Of a stretch of DNA of 25,156 bases, positions 1 to 6,430 are shown one piece after another; the first letter of the stretch is position 1; the number at the start of each line of letters is the position of its first letter. The stretch is from a virus. Under the pieces are notes generated by a model. That model was not told the origin of the DNA, ran no database searches, and was given only the letters and a program-made list of their open reading frames with translations. The DNA is taken from positions 1-25,156 of the IMG/VR virus record IMGVR_UViG_3300009603_000056; one strand, written 5' to 3'. The position numbers and the translations under genes were made by a program.

Positions 1-288
1 CCTTTTGTAAACTGATGCGAGTACGTTCTTGTTCACTTCATCGATAAACTTTTGATTTTCCTGAAGTTGACGTTTTCGAGTGAATAACTCTAGAGTGTAA
101 ACTAAAACTACACCTATTATAAAGGATGCGCCAAGGTCTCCTAAGAACGACAGCAGTCCTTTTGTAAAAGTGACTTTATCCAAAAAAAGTTCAATATGTG
201 GGCTTGCCAGTAACACCACACCTATAACCAATAGTAATGCTAACCATCCATGTCCAATTTTGGGGTAACCCAATTTCGTTTTACTCAT
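1..288 (-). CDS. Membrane protein downstream of the repressor, C-terminus cut by window edge
   Basis: The reading frame is open from an ATG at 288 to base 1 (96 codons, no stop). The start has a strong ribosome site (AGGGAGGA on the minus strand, 291-299). The product has two hydrophobic stretches, about residues 15-30 and 46-66, followed by a charged Arg/Lys/Gln-rich tail, so it is probably a small inner-membrane protein with two spans. It begins 17 nt after the repressor stop on the same strand and would be transcribed with the repressor in the lysogen. Genes in this position are often lysogenic-conversion or superinfection-exclusion functions. That role is inferred from position only; I do not recognise the family. 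Confidence 0.7.
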   Translation of the reverse strand, partial: MSKTKLGYPKIGHGWLALLLVIGVVLLASPHIELFLDKVTFTKGLLSFLGDLGASFIIGVVLVYTLELFTRKRQLQENQKFIDEVNKNVLASVYKR

Positions 289-305
289 TATTCCTCCCTG
301 AACTT

Positions 306-998
306 CTATAAAGCCCCAGTCCGCATAACAACACGCCCGGCCACCTCATACTGAGCCCATTCTCTGTCAGTAGTAGTGGTCGCACTGTTTTCGCCGCGCG
401 AATCAGTCCATAGCAACTTCCCGAGTGCGTCACCTTTCACGCGGAGTATCAAGAGTGTGGTTTTGTTTTTAACAAGCGCGTAAATATGCTTGGCGTCTCG
501 CTCAATCTCTCTGACACTCGTATCAACAAGCAGAATGTCGCCTTTTGATATCGATGGCTCCATGGACGTATCAGGCATGACTAAGGCGCCGAGGTGACGG
601 GGCTGAAGACTGTACAGCTGCAGCAACTCCTTACGAACCGGGAACAGCTTATTATAGTTTGCTTCGCCCAGGTAATTATCTTTAGATACTTCGTCCAAGC
701 GCGGAACCATGATATCTCGGTATTCGGAATTAAATAGGTCTACATCGTCAGGGAGTTCCCAGGCGTTGACCGGTGGCACATATTCGGGGCTTGCACTTTT
801 ATCACCATTTTCTAGCCAGTCGATTGAAACCCCTAAGGCGTCGGCGAGCTTTCCCAAGTTATTAACTCTTGGCGTAGTAAGACCTTGTTCCCACATCGAT
901 ACATTGCCATGAGTAACGCCAATAGCTTTGGCTAAAGTGATTTGTGTATGACCAGACTCGCGTCTTGCGCTTCTAATTCTATCTCCGATCTTCGACAT
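306..998 (-). CDS. CI-like phage repressor: XRE helix-turn-helix plus LexA/S24-type C-terminal domain
   Basis: It probably maintains lysogeny by binding operators in the divergent region 1011-1186. The N-terminal third (about residues 3-62 from the ATG at 998) is a clear XRE helix-turn-helix (TQITLAKAIGVTHGNVSMWE). The C-terminal half has the S24 nucleophile signature PDTSMEPSISKGD, with Ser145. An upstream in-frame TTG at 1010 would add four residues; the ATG at 998 is preferred. At the position of the catalytic lysine in lambda CI (the FKKL segment) this protein has LILRV, with leucine (residue 185). No Ala-Gly or Cys-Gly bond is visible in the linker. Classic RecA-stimulated self-cleavage may therefore be lost. 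The fold is secure; the loss of cleavage rests on my alignment by eye. Confidence 0.9.
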   Translation of the reverse strand: MSKIGDRIRSARRESGHTQITLAKAIGVTHGNVSMWEQGLTTPRVNNLGKLADALGVSIDWLENGDKSASPEYVPPVNAWELPDDVDLFNSEYRDIMVPRLDEVSKDNYLGEANYNKLFPVRKELLQLYSLQPRHLGALVMPDTSMEPSISKGDILLVDTSVREIERDAKHIYALVKNKTTLLILRVKGDALGKLLWTDSRGENSATTTTDREWAQYEVAGRVVMRTGAL

Positions 999-1031
999 GT
1001 GGCTTACCAAAATAGTTAATTTTAGATATGG

Positions 1032-1053
1032 AGTATTCTCGCACTGAGATACT
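1032..1053. promoter_or_regulatory. Candidate repressor operator dyad
   Basis: The half-sites AGTAT and ATACT flank a 12-nt centre (AGTATTCTC then GCACTGAGATACT) in the AT-rich divergent region just upstream of the repressor start. The inner CTC/GAG pairs are also symmetric with a one-base offset. Size and position suit a CI-type dimer operator. No second copy of this exact dyad was found in the intergenic region, so the call is tentative. Confidence 0.35.
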
Positions 1054-1092
1054 AAGAAATATGCATAAATCTAATCTGTTTTAATTTTTTTG

Positions 1093-1122
1093 TTGATCAT
1101 TAAACTAAGATGATCTAACAAT
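1093..1122 (+). promoter_or_regulatory. Candidate rightward early promoter with an internal dyad
   Basis: A TTGATC hexamer (1093-1098) lies 17 nt before TAACAAT (1116-1122), a reasonable sigma70-like pair. It reads toward the plus-strand early genes that begin at 1187. The perfect inverted repeat GATCAT (1095-1100) / ATGATC (1110-1115) lies across the spacer, where a repressor or Cro-like protein could block polymerase. This was identified by eye only. Confidence 0.4.
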
Positions 1123-1186
1123 ATGGCGTTTCTACTCGAGCGGCAACTCGATTAATAAGCAACTACGTATACAGGGAGTCTACAAA

Positions 1187-1795
1187 GTGTCACGAACAAG
1201 TCGCACGTCTGATCAGGTACAAATTCACGAGCAGGGGCTGAGCAGGCCTCAGGTCATTCGGTATTACGTTAGCGCGGCCATTAACCGACGAGGTCTTTTA
1301 TTCAAGCAGTACGTTGAAAGTGTGGTGCTGAACTATTACGGCAGTGTGTGGGACCGTAATCGGGAATTAAAGCCGTTTGATATCGATTCGGTAAAAGGGT
1401 TACAGGCAGCGCATAAACGTATTCAGCGGATTGTTCACACGCCACATGGCGAGCACGCGCTGTTCATACCGAGTGAACTGGAAGAAGCACTGGTTGAAGC
1501 GTTACCAGAGCCTGAGCGTTCAACCTGCGCACGGGTGTTATGCGAGCGGTATGGGTTTATACCGATGGAAAAGCCTGATTCGGGGCAGTCAAACAGACTG
1601 GCCGACCTGGGCAGTTTCGTAAAAGAAACCGGCGAGGCTATTCAGAAACTGAGTGAGGTACTGGCGGATAACGAGCTTAGTGAGTCGGAATTAGAGCAGG
1701 CGCATGAGACCCGCTCAGAGCTGATGGATGTGGTGAGTACGGCTATGTGCTTAATTCGCCAGTTCGATGGGCTTGAGAGTAGCAAACGGTCATGA
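1187..1795 (+). CDS. Putative phage early regulatory protein (CII/YmfL-type C-terminal pattern)
   Basis: This is the first rightward gene after the divergent control region, in the position of cro/cII-type regulators. The 202-aa product begins at a GTG with AGGGAG (1173-1178) eight nt upstream. The N-terminal half is basic and mixed helical, with no helix-turn-helix I can assign. The C-terminal part (about residues 138-195) is a long acidic helical segment resembling the tail of phage CII/YmfL-type regulators. Its stop overlaps the next gene's ATG (ATGA at 1792-1795), so it is translationally coupled to the replication gene. The coding call is secure; the family is a weak pattern match and the protein could be an accessory replication factor. 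Confidence 0.55.
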   Translation: MSRTSRTSDQVQIHEQGLSRPQVIRYYVSAAINRRGLLFKQYVESVVLNYYGSVWDRNRELKPFDIDSVKGLQAAHKRIQRIVHTPHGEHALFIPSELEEALVEALPEPERSTCARVLCERYGFIPMEKPDSGQSNRLADLGSFVKETGEAIQKLSEVLADNELSESELEQAHETRSELMDVVSTAMCLIRQFDGLESSKRS

Positions 1796-2670
1796 ATTCA
1801 TCAGAGTTTGATACGGTGATGCTATCAGACCTGTGTCATCCGTCTAAGCTGCTTTACGGGTATCTGCGTCGCCACATGGATTACAAGACGGGTTTAACCG
1901 GTACGCCGAGGCGCATCAGTTATCAGTCAATCAGAGAGTTCCTGGAGTTTGTTCCTCCAAGGGGCTCTACTGCAGCTGAGTATAAGCCCAGTAATCAGCA
2001 GATAAACCGTTTGCTGCGCAAGCTTGAAACGCTTGGTGCCATCGAGAGAATGCACGGTAACCACCTCAAAGAAAGCATGGTGTTCAGGCTTGTTTTCGCG
2101 ACCACAGACTTAAACCGTCTGGATGAGGAGCGACAAGGGAGCGACACGAGAGCACCGACAAGAGCAGCGACACGAGAAAACCCAGTAACCACGGGGGCTG
2201 AACCCACTAACCCCGACACGATGAGCGACAAGGGAGCGACACGAGAGGAGCGACACACCTCCGTTACTTCCGATATAAAAGATCTCTCTCTAACGCGCGC
2301 GGGCGCGACGACGGGGTCAGACTTACAGTTCACCTCTGAATTTTTACATCTGGCCAAACTCCATGGCCCAGCTCAAACCACTGCGGAAGAAATCGAAGCC
2401 ATCTTCGATCATTTCCGATTCCACGCAAAACATCACAGCACCCAACGAAGCCAACCTGACTGGTTAGCCGAATGGCGTGCTTGGATGGCAAGGGAGAAAC
2501 GATATGCAACCAAACAACAAACCAAGACCCATTTCGGAACTGGCGGCAACCAGCGTCCGGAGAACTCATCTGCAAAAGCCCTGCGTGAAGCAAAAGAGCA
2601 CTCAGAGCAACTTGCCCAAACAGGATATTACGACCAGGCAGATGAATCTGATGAAGATACTAAATTCTGA
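1792..2670 (+). CDS. Phage replication initiator, lambda O-like with DnaT-like C-terminal segment
   Basis: It probably recognises the phage origin and starts assembly of the replication complex with the P-like protein encoded next. The N-terminal domain (about residues 1-100) looks like the winged helix of O-type initiators, including the segment NQQINRLLRKLETLGAIER. Residues about 110-170 are a low-complexity linker rich in Thr, Arg and Asp. The segment around PDWLAEWRAWMAREKRY resembles the DnaT-like or primosomal motif seen in many phage initiators. The linker DNA carries iteron-like repeats (2128-2256), as in lambda where the origin lies inside O. The last 167 nt overlap the likely start of the next gene. 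Confidence 0.75.
   Translation: MNSSEFDTVMLSDLCHPSKLLYGYLRRHMDYKTGLTGTPRRISYQSIREFLEFVPPRGSTAAEYKPSNQQINRLLRKLETLGAIERMHGNHLKESMVFRLVFATTDLNRLDEERQGSDTRAPTRAATRENPVTTGAEPTNPDTMSDKGATREERHTSVTSDIKDLSLTRAGATTGSDLQFTSEFLHLAKLHGPAQTTAEEIEAIFDHFRFHAKHHSTQRSQPDWLAEWRAWMAREKRYATKQQTKTHFGTGGNQRPENSSAKALREAKEHSEQLAQTGYYDQADESDEDTKF
2128..2256 (+). repeat. Iteron-like direct repeats inside the O-like gene; candidate replication origin
   Basis: A 25-nt sequence occurs exactly twice (2128-2152 and 2223-2247). Both copies are built from a shorter AGCGACA core found at 2129, 2140, 2166, 2224, 2235 and 2249. Within each long copy the cores are 11 bp apart, one helical turn. An AT-richer stretch (GATATAAAAGATC, about 2271-2283) follows, where melting could begin. 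Lambda and related phages place initiator-binding iterons inside the initiator gene, so origin function is a reasonable inference. Confidence 0.55.
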
Positions 2671-3286
2671 ACTGGTACCGATACTGGTTACCTGCTGTCC
2701 GGACTTCGCGTCACGCTTTGGTGAGCATTCCAGGGACACCATGCGCCTGTACGCAGAGCAGCTGATAAAAAATGAAATTGGCCGCAAGGGACTCAACCGC
2801 GGCATTGAGAAACTGAAAGCCGGTAACGCACCGAGCCGGTTTACGCCTACGCCGGCTGAGTTTGTCGAGATGTGCAAGCCGTCAGCTGAAGAACTTGGCA
2901 TTCCGTCGCTGGATGACTGTATGCACGAAGTCAGAGAAGCGAAAGGGCGCTGGCGTTTTGAAAAGTACCCGTTCAGCCATGAGGTGGCCAGACTCCTGAG
3001 CGAGCGTATTGGCTTTGAGTTTTACCAAACGAGCGTGAACCAATTTAAAAAGCGCTGTGAGACCGAATACAAGCGTCTGCTTGAACTGGCTCGTAATGGC
3101 CAATTGGGCACGCACGAGAAGCGCTTACCCCGGCAGGCTGAAGAGCGTAGCCGCATCGAGCAGATGGGTAAACAACTCAATATTTCTCAAGCCAGGAACT
3201 TTCTGAAGAAGCGTTTTGGCATTAATCCGTTTAAACAGGAAGGGGCGCGTGACACGTCGCGCTATACGGCCGTGGATGGCAGGTAG
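2504..3286 (+). CDS. Replication protein P family (helicase loader)
   Basis: Proteins of this family recruit the host replicative helicase to the phage initiator at the origin. The product resembles lambda P through its middle and C-terminal parts, notably the segment APSRFTPTPAEFVEMCKP, which matches the lambda P block around PFLPSPGQFVAWC, and a basic C-terminus. It directly follows the O-like gene, as O and P do in lambda. I chose the ATG at 2504 because AGGGAG (2491-2496) lies seven nt upstream. This gives 260 aa and a long 167-nt overlap with the O-like gene. The alternative ATG at 2642 would cut the overlap to 29 nt but has a poor ribosome site. Confidence 0.8.
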   Translation: MQPNNKPRPISELAATSVRRTHLQKPCVKQKSTQSNLPKQDITTRQMNLMKILNSELVPILVTCCPDFASRFGEHSRDTMRLYAEQLIKNEIGRKGLNRGIEKLKAGNAPSRFTPTPAEFVEMCKPSAEELGIPSLDDCMHEVREAKGRWRFEKYPFSHEVARLLSERIGFEFYQTSVNQFKKRCETEYKRLLELARNGQLGTHEKRLPRQAEERSRIEQMGKQLNISQARNFLKKRFGINPFKQEGARDTSRYTAVDGR

Positions 3287-3378
3287 CAGCTCACACGCAC
3301 TACGTGAGCAACTGACGCGGAACAACCGTGAGTAACGTGTAACAGCCGATGCATGTGAGTAGGAACGATAGCTGGAGA

Positions 3379-3406
3379 GGCGGCGCCAGTGGCTGGAAAC
3401 GCCGCC
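3379..3406 (+). promoter_or_regulatory. Hairpin with GGA motifs in the csrA leader
   Basis: A perfect 7-bp inverted repeat (GGCGGCG 3379-3385, CGCCGCC 3400-3406) encloses a 14-nt loop with GGA at 3395-3397. Further GGA triplets lie at 3362, 3374 and 3425; the last is part of the csrA ribosome site. CsrA-family proteins bind GGA in hairpin loops, so this leader could let the phage CsrA regulate itself. A small inner stem (CCAG/CTGG) may compete for the loop. Confidence 0.45.
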
Positions 3407-3435
3407 ACACTTTCAAAAATATGAGGACCAACAGA

Positions 3436-3621
3436 ATGCTGAATTTAACCAGAAAGCCCGGAGAAACCATCAACATCGGCGATGACATCACCGTCACCGT
3501 ATTGGCCGTGAAAGACAACCAGGTGAAGCTTGGTGTCAATGCTCCGGATGACGTCAAAGTCTTCCGGGAAGAAATCTATCTGCGGATTCAGAATGAGAAT
3601 ACGCCTGATGACGCCGCTTAA
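3436..3621 (+). CDS. csrA: Phage-encoded CsrA/RsmA RNA-binding regulator
   Basis: CsrA is a small dimeric protein that binds GGA motifs in mRNA leaders and alters translation or stability. The product is 61 aa, the same length as E. coli CsrA, and nearly colinear with it. Leu4, Arg6 and Arg44, which line the RNA-binding surface in the host protein, are present, with Lys for Arg at position 7; the segment REEIYLRIQ is typical. I chose the ATG at 3436 because GAGGA (3423-3427) is well spaced. An in-frame extension back to 3349 exists but is not typical of the family. The gene sits between the replication genes and rusA, whose start overlaps its end by 14 nt. It could redirect host metabolism or control phage mRNAs. 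Confidence 0.93.
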   Translation: MLNLTRKPGETINIGDDITVTVLAVKDNQVKLGVNAPDDVKVFREEIYLRIQNENTPDDAA

Positions 3622-3976
3622 ACTCACTCTCGGATTTCCACCTAGCGTCAATACCTACTGGCGCAACATCGTCTGGCGCGGTAGACCCAGAACGCTCATC
3701 AGCAAGAAGGGGCGAGCCTATCGTGAAGAGGCTATTTGGCAGTGCCGGGTTCAACGAGCCTGCAAAGGACTCAGTCAACCTCTGGCAGTCAACATTACCC
3801 TGAACCCACCAAGTAACCACAGGCGGGATATCGATAACTACAACAAGGCGCTCTTTGATGCGCTGACTCACGCCAACGTGATAACCGACGACAGTCTGAT
3901 AAAACGCCTGACAGTCGAATTCGGAACCATCGTCAAAGATGGCAATGCCCTGGTAACCATCGAGCCATACCACTGA
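3608..3976 (+). CDS. rusA: RusA-family Holliday junction resolvase
   Basis: RusA enzymes are dimeric endonucleases that cut four-way DNA junctions made during phage recombination and replication. From the ATG at 3608 the product is 122 aa, close to the 120 aa of E. coli RusA. The N-terminus has the typical PPSVNTYWR motif. The catalytic acidic residues align as Asp74 and Asp76 ([15 protein letters not shown]) and Asp95 (ITDDSLI), with Lys80 matching the essential lysine. A longer frame from 3530 would overlap csrA extensively and is unlikely. The 14-nt overlap with csrA suggests coupled translation. Confidence 0.9.
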   Translation: MTPLKLTLGFPPSVNTYWRNIVWRGRPRTLISKKGRAYREEAIWQCRVQRACKGLSQPLAVNITLNPPSNHRRDIDNYNKALFDALTHANVITDDSLIKRLTVEFGTIVKDGNALVTIEPYH

Positions 3977-3995
3977 CAAGCAAAGGAGAACACCG

Positions 3996-4349
3996 GTGAC
4001 AACAACGAAAACAAACAGCGTGTGGGAACAGGACTTAATCGAAATCATCGGGGAGGTAGCGCTACTCAAACTGGAAGCCCGTTTCGGGGGCTCGTACTTA
4101 CACGTTCATGTCGAACCGAAAGAAGAAGTGATTGCCGCCATTGGGAAGTCAGCAGCTGCAAAACTCAGCGCTGAATGTGGTGGCCTCGATGTCTACGTGC
4201 CGACCATTCTCTGGCGCATGAGGCGTAACGAGTCTATCGAGAGGGAACAAAACACGGGTAGAACAATCACTGAGCTCGCTTCAAAGTACCGGCTACACGC
4301 AAAGCATATCAAAAAGATCCTACGCGAGAGGCACGGTTACAATGTTTGA
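3996..4349 (+). CDS. Mor-family transcription activator
   Basis: In phage Mu, Mor is a dimeric activator that turns on the middle promoter and leads to late gene expression. This 117-aa product matches Mor over its whole core: the dimerisation part with ECGGLDVYVP (Mu: GGGQVYIP) and the C-terminal helix-turn-helix GRTITELASKYRLHAKHIKKIL (Mu: GRNVSELTTRYGVTFNTVYKAI, broken here at the same residues). It starts at a GTG with AAAGGAG upstream. It lies just before the lysis and packaging genes, where lambda would have the Q antiterminator, so it is a good candidate for the late-operon switch. Its coding sequence contains an 18-nt match to the repeated leader element (4244-4261). Confidence 0.88.
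   Translation: MTTTKTNSVWEQDLIEIIGEVALLKLEARFGGSYLHVHVEPKEEVIAAIGKSAAAKLSAECGGLDVYVPTILWRMRRNESIEREQNTGRTITELASKYRLHAKHIKKILRERHGYNV
4244..4261 (+). repeat. 18-nt copy of the leader element inside the mor-like gene
   Basis: GGAACAAAACACGGGTAG is identical to 20653-20670 and differs at one base from 10693-10710. Here it encodes Glu-Gln-Asn-Thr-Gly-Arg at the start of the helix-turn-helix. One base later comes ACAATCAC, which also follows the intergenic copies, there after a 21-nt spacer. A chance 18-nt match in 25 kb is very unlikely. Confidence 0.75.
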
Positions 4350-5025
4350 AACGGAAATGCTGTTTAAGGTTGGCGAGCAGTACGGTTGGCTGGCCGCACT
4401 GGCAGTTGCGGTGGTTACCGTTGGCGGTAAAATCGTTAACCGATGGCTGGAAAGCCGTTACCTGAGTAAAGAAGCCAGCGAAGCGTCAGAGCTTCAATAT
4501 GTTCAGGACGGTGCCTCGCTCGATGAACACCGATTGTTCCTGGTCTGCAATTACTGGAACCGCCTTGGCATTGACCGCATTCCGTTTCCGGATAAATTCC
4601 CCATTCGCAGTGAAATGTATCGTGACATGCTGAAAATTCTTATCAGCACGATGACCGATCACCTGCAGTCAAACATTGACTCACTCTCGAGCGCCGACAG
4701 CAACGCCGACTGGCAACGCAAGGCAACAGATACGTTGAGTAAAGCCGTTGCCGATTACGAGCACAAATTCAGAGACCAGGGCATCCCTGAGGTGGTTATT
4801 GAGCGCTTTCGCTCCTGGAATGTGCCGGCGCTTGGATTCATCACGCACACCATTGGTACGCTCGAGGAAAGCCAGATAGCAACAGACCATCGCTACAAAA
4901 CCAGTGCAATGCTCTCGACCGTGTTAGGAGCACTTAAAACGGCTTTCTACGATGCCGAACGCACGCTGATTGGCCTTAACGGCCAGTTGACCGGACAAAT
5001 CTACCGTGGGAAGGAGGTCGAGTAA
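4342..5025 (+). CDS. Unknown membrane-anchored protein in the lysis region
   Basis: The product is 227 aa and I do not recognise the family. Near the N-terminus (about residues 14-31) is one hydrophobic segment, GWLAALAVAVVTVGGKIV, followed by a positively charged stretch. The rest is a soluble helical domain of about 190 residues without cysteines in obvious motifs. It overlaps the mor-like gene by 8 nt and ends one base into the endolysin gene, so it is firmly within this operon. Position suggests a role in lysis timing or membrane anchoring, but the soluble domain is too large for a typical holin and lacks a lipobox, so it is not an obvious spanin. Confidence 0.6.
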   Translation: MFETEMLFKVGEQYGWLAALAVAVVTVGGKIVNRWLESRYLSKEASEASELQYVQDGASLDEHRLFLVCNYWNRLGIDRIPFPDKFPIRSEMYRDMLKILISTMTDHLQSNIDSLSSADSNADWQRKATDTLSKAVADYEHKFRDQGIPEVVIERFRSWNVPALGFITHTIGTLEESQIATDHRYKTSAMLSTVLGALKTAFYDAERTLIGLNGQLTGQIYRGKEVE

Positions 5026-5441
5026 TGGCTTTTAAACTGAGCAAGACAAGCCTTTCACGCCTCAAGCAATGTCATCCACAACTCTGCATTGTGGTTACCC
5101 GAGCTATTCAAATTAGCCAAGTCGACTTCATTGTCGGTGCCGGTATTCGCAGCATCGAAGAGCAGCGCGAGAACGTGCGTAAAGGTGTTTCTAAGATCAT
5201 GAACAGCAAGCACCTGCCGCAAGCTGATGGTATGAGCCACGCTGTCGACTTATGGCCATGGGTGAAAGGGGAGATTCCCTGGGATGACTTAAGTGAGTTT
5301 CGTCGTGTTGCCGATGCGATGCTTCAGGCCGCGCGTGAGCTTGATGTTGAACTTCTCTGGGGTGGTGACTGGGATCGCGATGGCGATTCAAGCGACCACG
5401 ACTTTATTGATGGACCACACTTTGAACTGGTGAGCGTATGA
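5025..5441 (+). CDS. Endolysin, M15-family peptidase
   Basis: It probably cleaves the peptide part of peptidoglycan at the end of infection, like the L-alanyl-D-glutamate endopeptidase of phage T5. Zinc-site motifs are visible: SKH (His63) followed by GMSHAVDLWP (Asp75), then DGPHFEL near the C-terminus (His132 as third ligand, Asp129 in the position of the catalytic acid in the T5-type DxxH). The 138-aa length is normal for a single-domain phage M15 endolysin. It has no signal peptide, so it needs the holin encoded immediately downstream for access to the cell wall. The start overlaps the preceding stop and its end overlaps the holin start by 4 nt. Confidence 0.88.
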   Translation: MAFKLSKTSLSRLKQCHPQLCIVVTRAIQISQVDFIVGAGIRSIEEQRENVRKGVSKIMNSKHLPQADGMSHAVDLWPWVKGEIPWDDLSEFRRVADAMLQAARELDVELLWGGDWDRDGDSSDHDFIDGPHFELVSV

Positions 5442-5923
5442 GCTTTTTAAGCAAGGTAACAGATTTCTTCACAGGTGGGCTGGGTGAAAAGATTGTCGAC
5501 GGCGTACAGGCGTACTTCCCGCCTGATATGACACCGGAGCAAAAGGCAAAGCTCGAGATAGCTATTAAAGACCAATCACATAAGCGAGAAGTAGAACTAC
5601 TCACTTTAGCGACTGAGCAGGATGAAGAGTTCAATAATCGCATCCGAGACCTTGAGGGCACAGCTAAAGACCTGACCCAGTTCGGCTGGCTCGGTCGCAT
5701 TGTCGTCTTCCTGCGTGGCTGTCAGCGTCCGGTATGGGGCGGGCTCGTCATGTACATGGATGTTCAGTGGTTCAATGGTAACTGGTCAGGCTTAAGCGAG
5801 CAGCAAGAATCGGCACTCTGGGTCATCAACATACTGGTGCTTGGGTTCCTGTTTGGTGAACGCGCAGTGAAGAACGTTATGCCGTTTATGACCCAGTTTA
5901 TGAAGCAGCGCGCCCAGAAGTAG
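5438..5923 (+). CDS. Holin, 3TM (gene-transfer-agent type) family
   Basis: Holins of this type form membrane lesions that release the endolysin. The 161-aa product has an amphipathic, charged first half and a C-terminal half with hydrophobic stretches around residues 95-110 (QRPVWGGLVMYMDVQWF) and 125-142 (ALWVINILVLGFLFGERAV). The segment LRGCQRPVWGG matches the conserved Arg-Pro-Trp-Gly turn of 3TM holins. It follows the endolysin with a 4-nt overlap, a standard lysis arrangement. Confidence is good for holin and lower for the exact topology. Confidence 0.75.
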   Translation: MSFLSKVTDFFTGGLGEKIVDGVQAYFPPDMTPEQKAKLEIAIKDQSHKREVELLTLATEQDEEFNNRIRDLEGTAKDLTQFGWLGRIVVFLRGCQRPVWGGLVMYMDVQWFNGNWSGLSEQQESALWVINILVLGFLFGERAVKNVMPFMTQFMKQRAQK

Positions 5924-5938
5924 TGAGGTAATCGAACG

Positions 5939-6430
5939 ATGGCAGCGACAAAGCGAACACCCGACCAGGTAATGCGGGACCAGGCAAGTATTGCTGAGAT
6001 GTACCTCAAGGGCTTCAAGATGTTTGAAATCGCTGATGCGCGTGGGCTTTCAATGAATCAGGTTAAGTACGACCTGAGAGAGGTTCGTAAACGTTGGCGT
6101 CAGAGCTCTGTGCGTGACTTTGATGCGCACCGTGAAGAGCAGCTTGCTCGGTTAGACCTGATGGAAGCATCTCTCTGGCGTGAGTGGGAACGTTCGTGTG
6201 GTAACCCTGAACTTGATAAAGAGCCAGGTTTAGAGGGGCCACCGCAGACCGGAGACCCGCGCTACATGACTGTCATGCTGAACATCATTGAGCGCCGCAG
6301 TAAACTCCTTGGTCTGGATGCGCCAACCAAACTGGCTCCGACTAACCCTGATGGTGACGAGCCGTATAAGCAAGTCGCTCCTGATGAAATAGACGCACGG
6401 ATCCATGAGCTACTGGCTAAGTTGGGGTAA
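5939..6430 (+). CDS. Terminase small subunit
   Basis: The small subunit recognises phage DNA for packaging and delivers it to the large ATPase subunit. The 163-aa product has an N-terminal helix-turn-helix (about residues 18-50, MFEIADARGLSMNQVKYDL), a central helical oligomerisation part with LARLDLMEASLWREWERS, and a C-terminal tail that probably contacts the large subunit. It directly precedes the large terminase, whose ATG overlaps its last base. A DNA-binding N-terminus plus this position make the call fairly secure. Confidence 0.8.
   Translation: MAATKRTPDQVMRDQASIAEMYLKGFKMFEIADARGLSMNQVKYDLREVRKRWRQSSVRDFDAHREEQLARLDLMEASLWREWERSCGNPELDKEPGLEGPPQTGDPRYMTVMLNIIERRSKLLGLDAPTKLAPTNPDGDEPYKQVAPDEIDARIHELLAKLG

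Noticed and set aside
3349-3435. In-frame N-terminal extension of csrA from an ATG at 3349 (90 aa)
   Set aside because: The 61-aa form from 3436 matches CsrA exactly in length and has a well-spaced GAGGA; the upstream part looks like a structured leader rather than protein.
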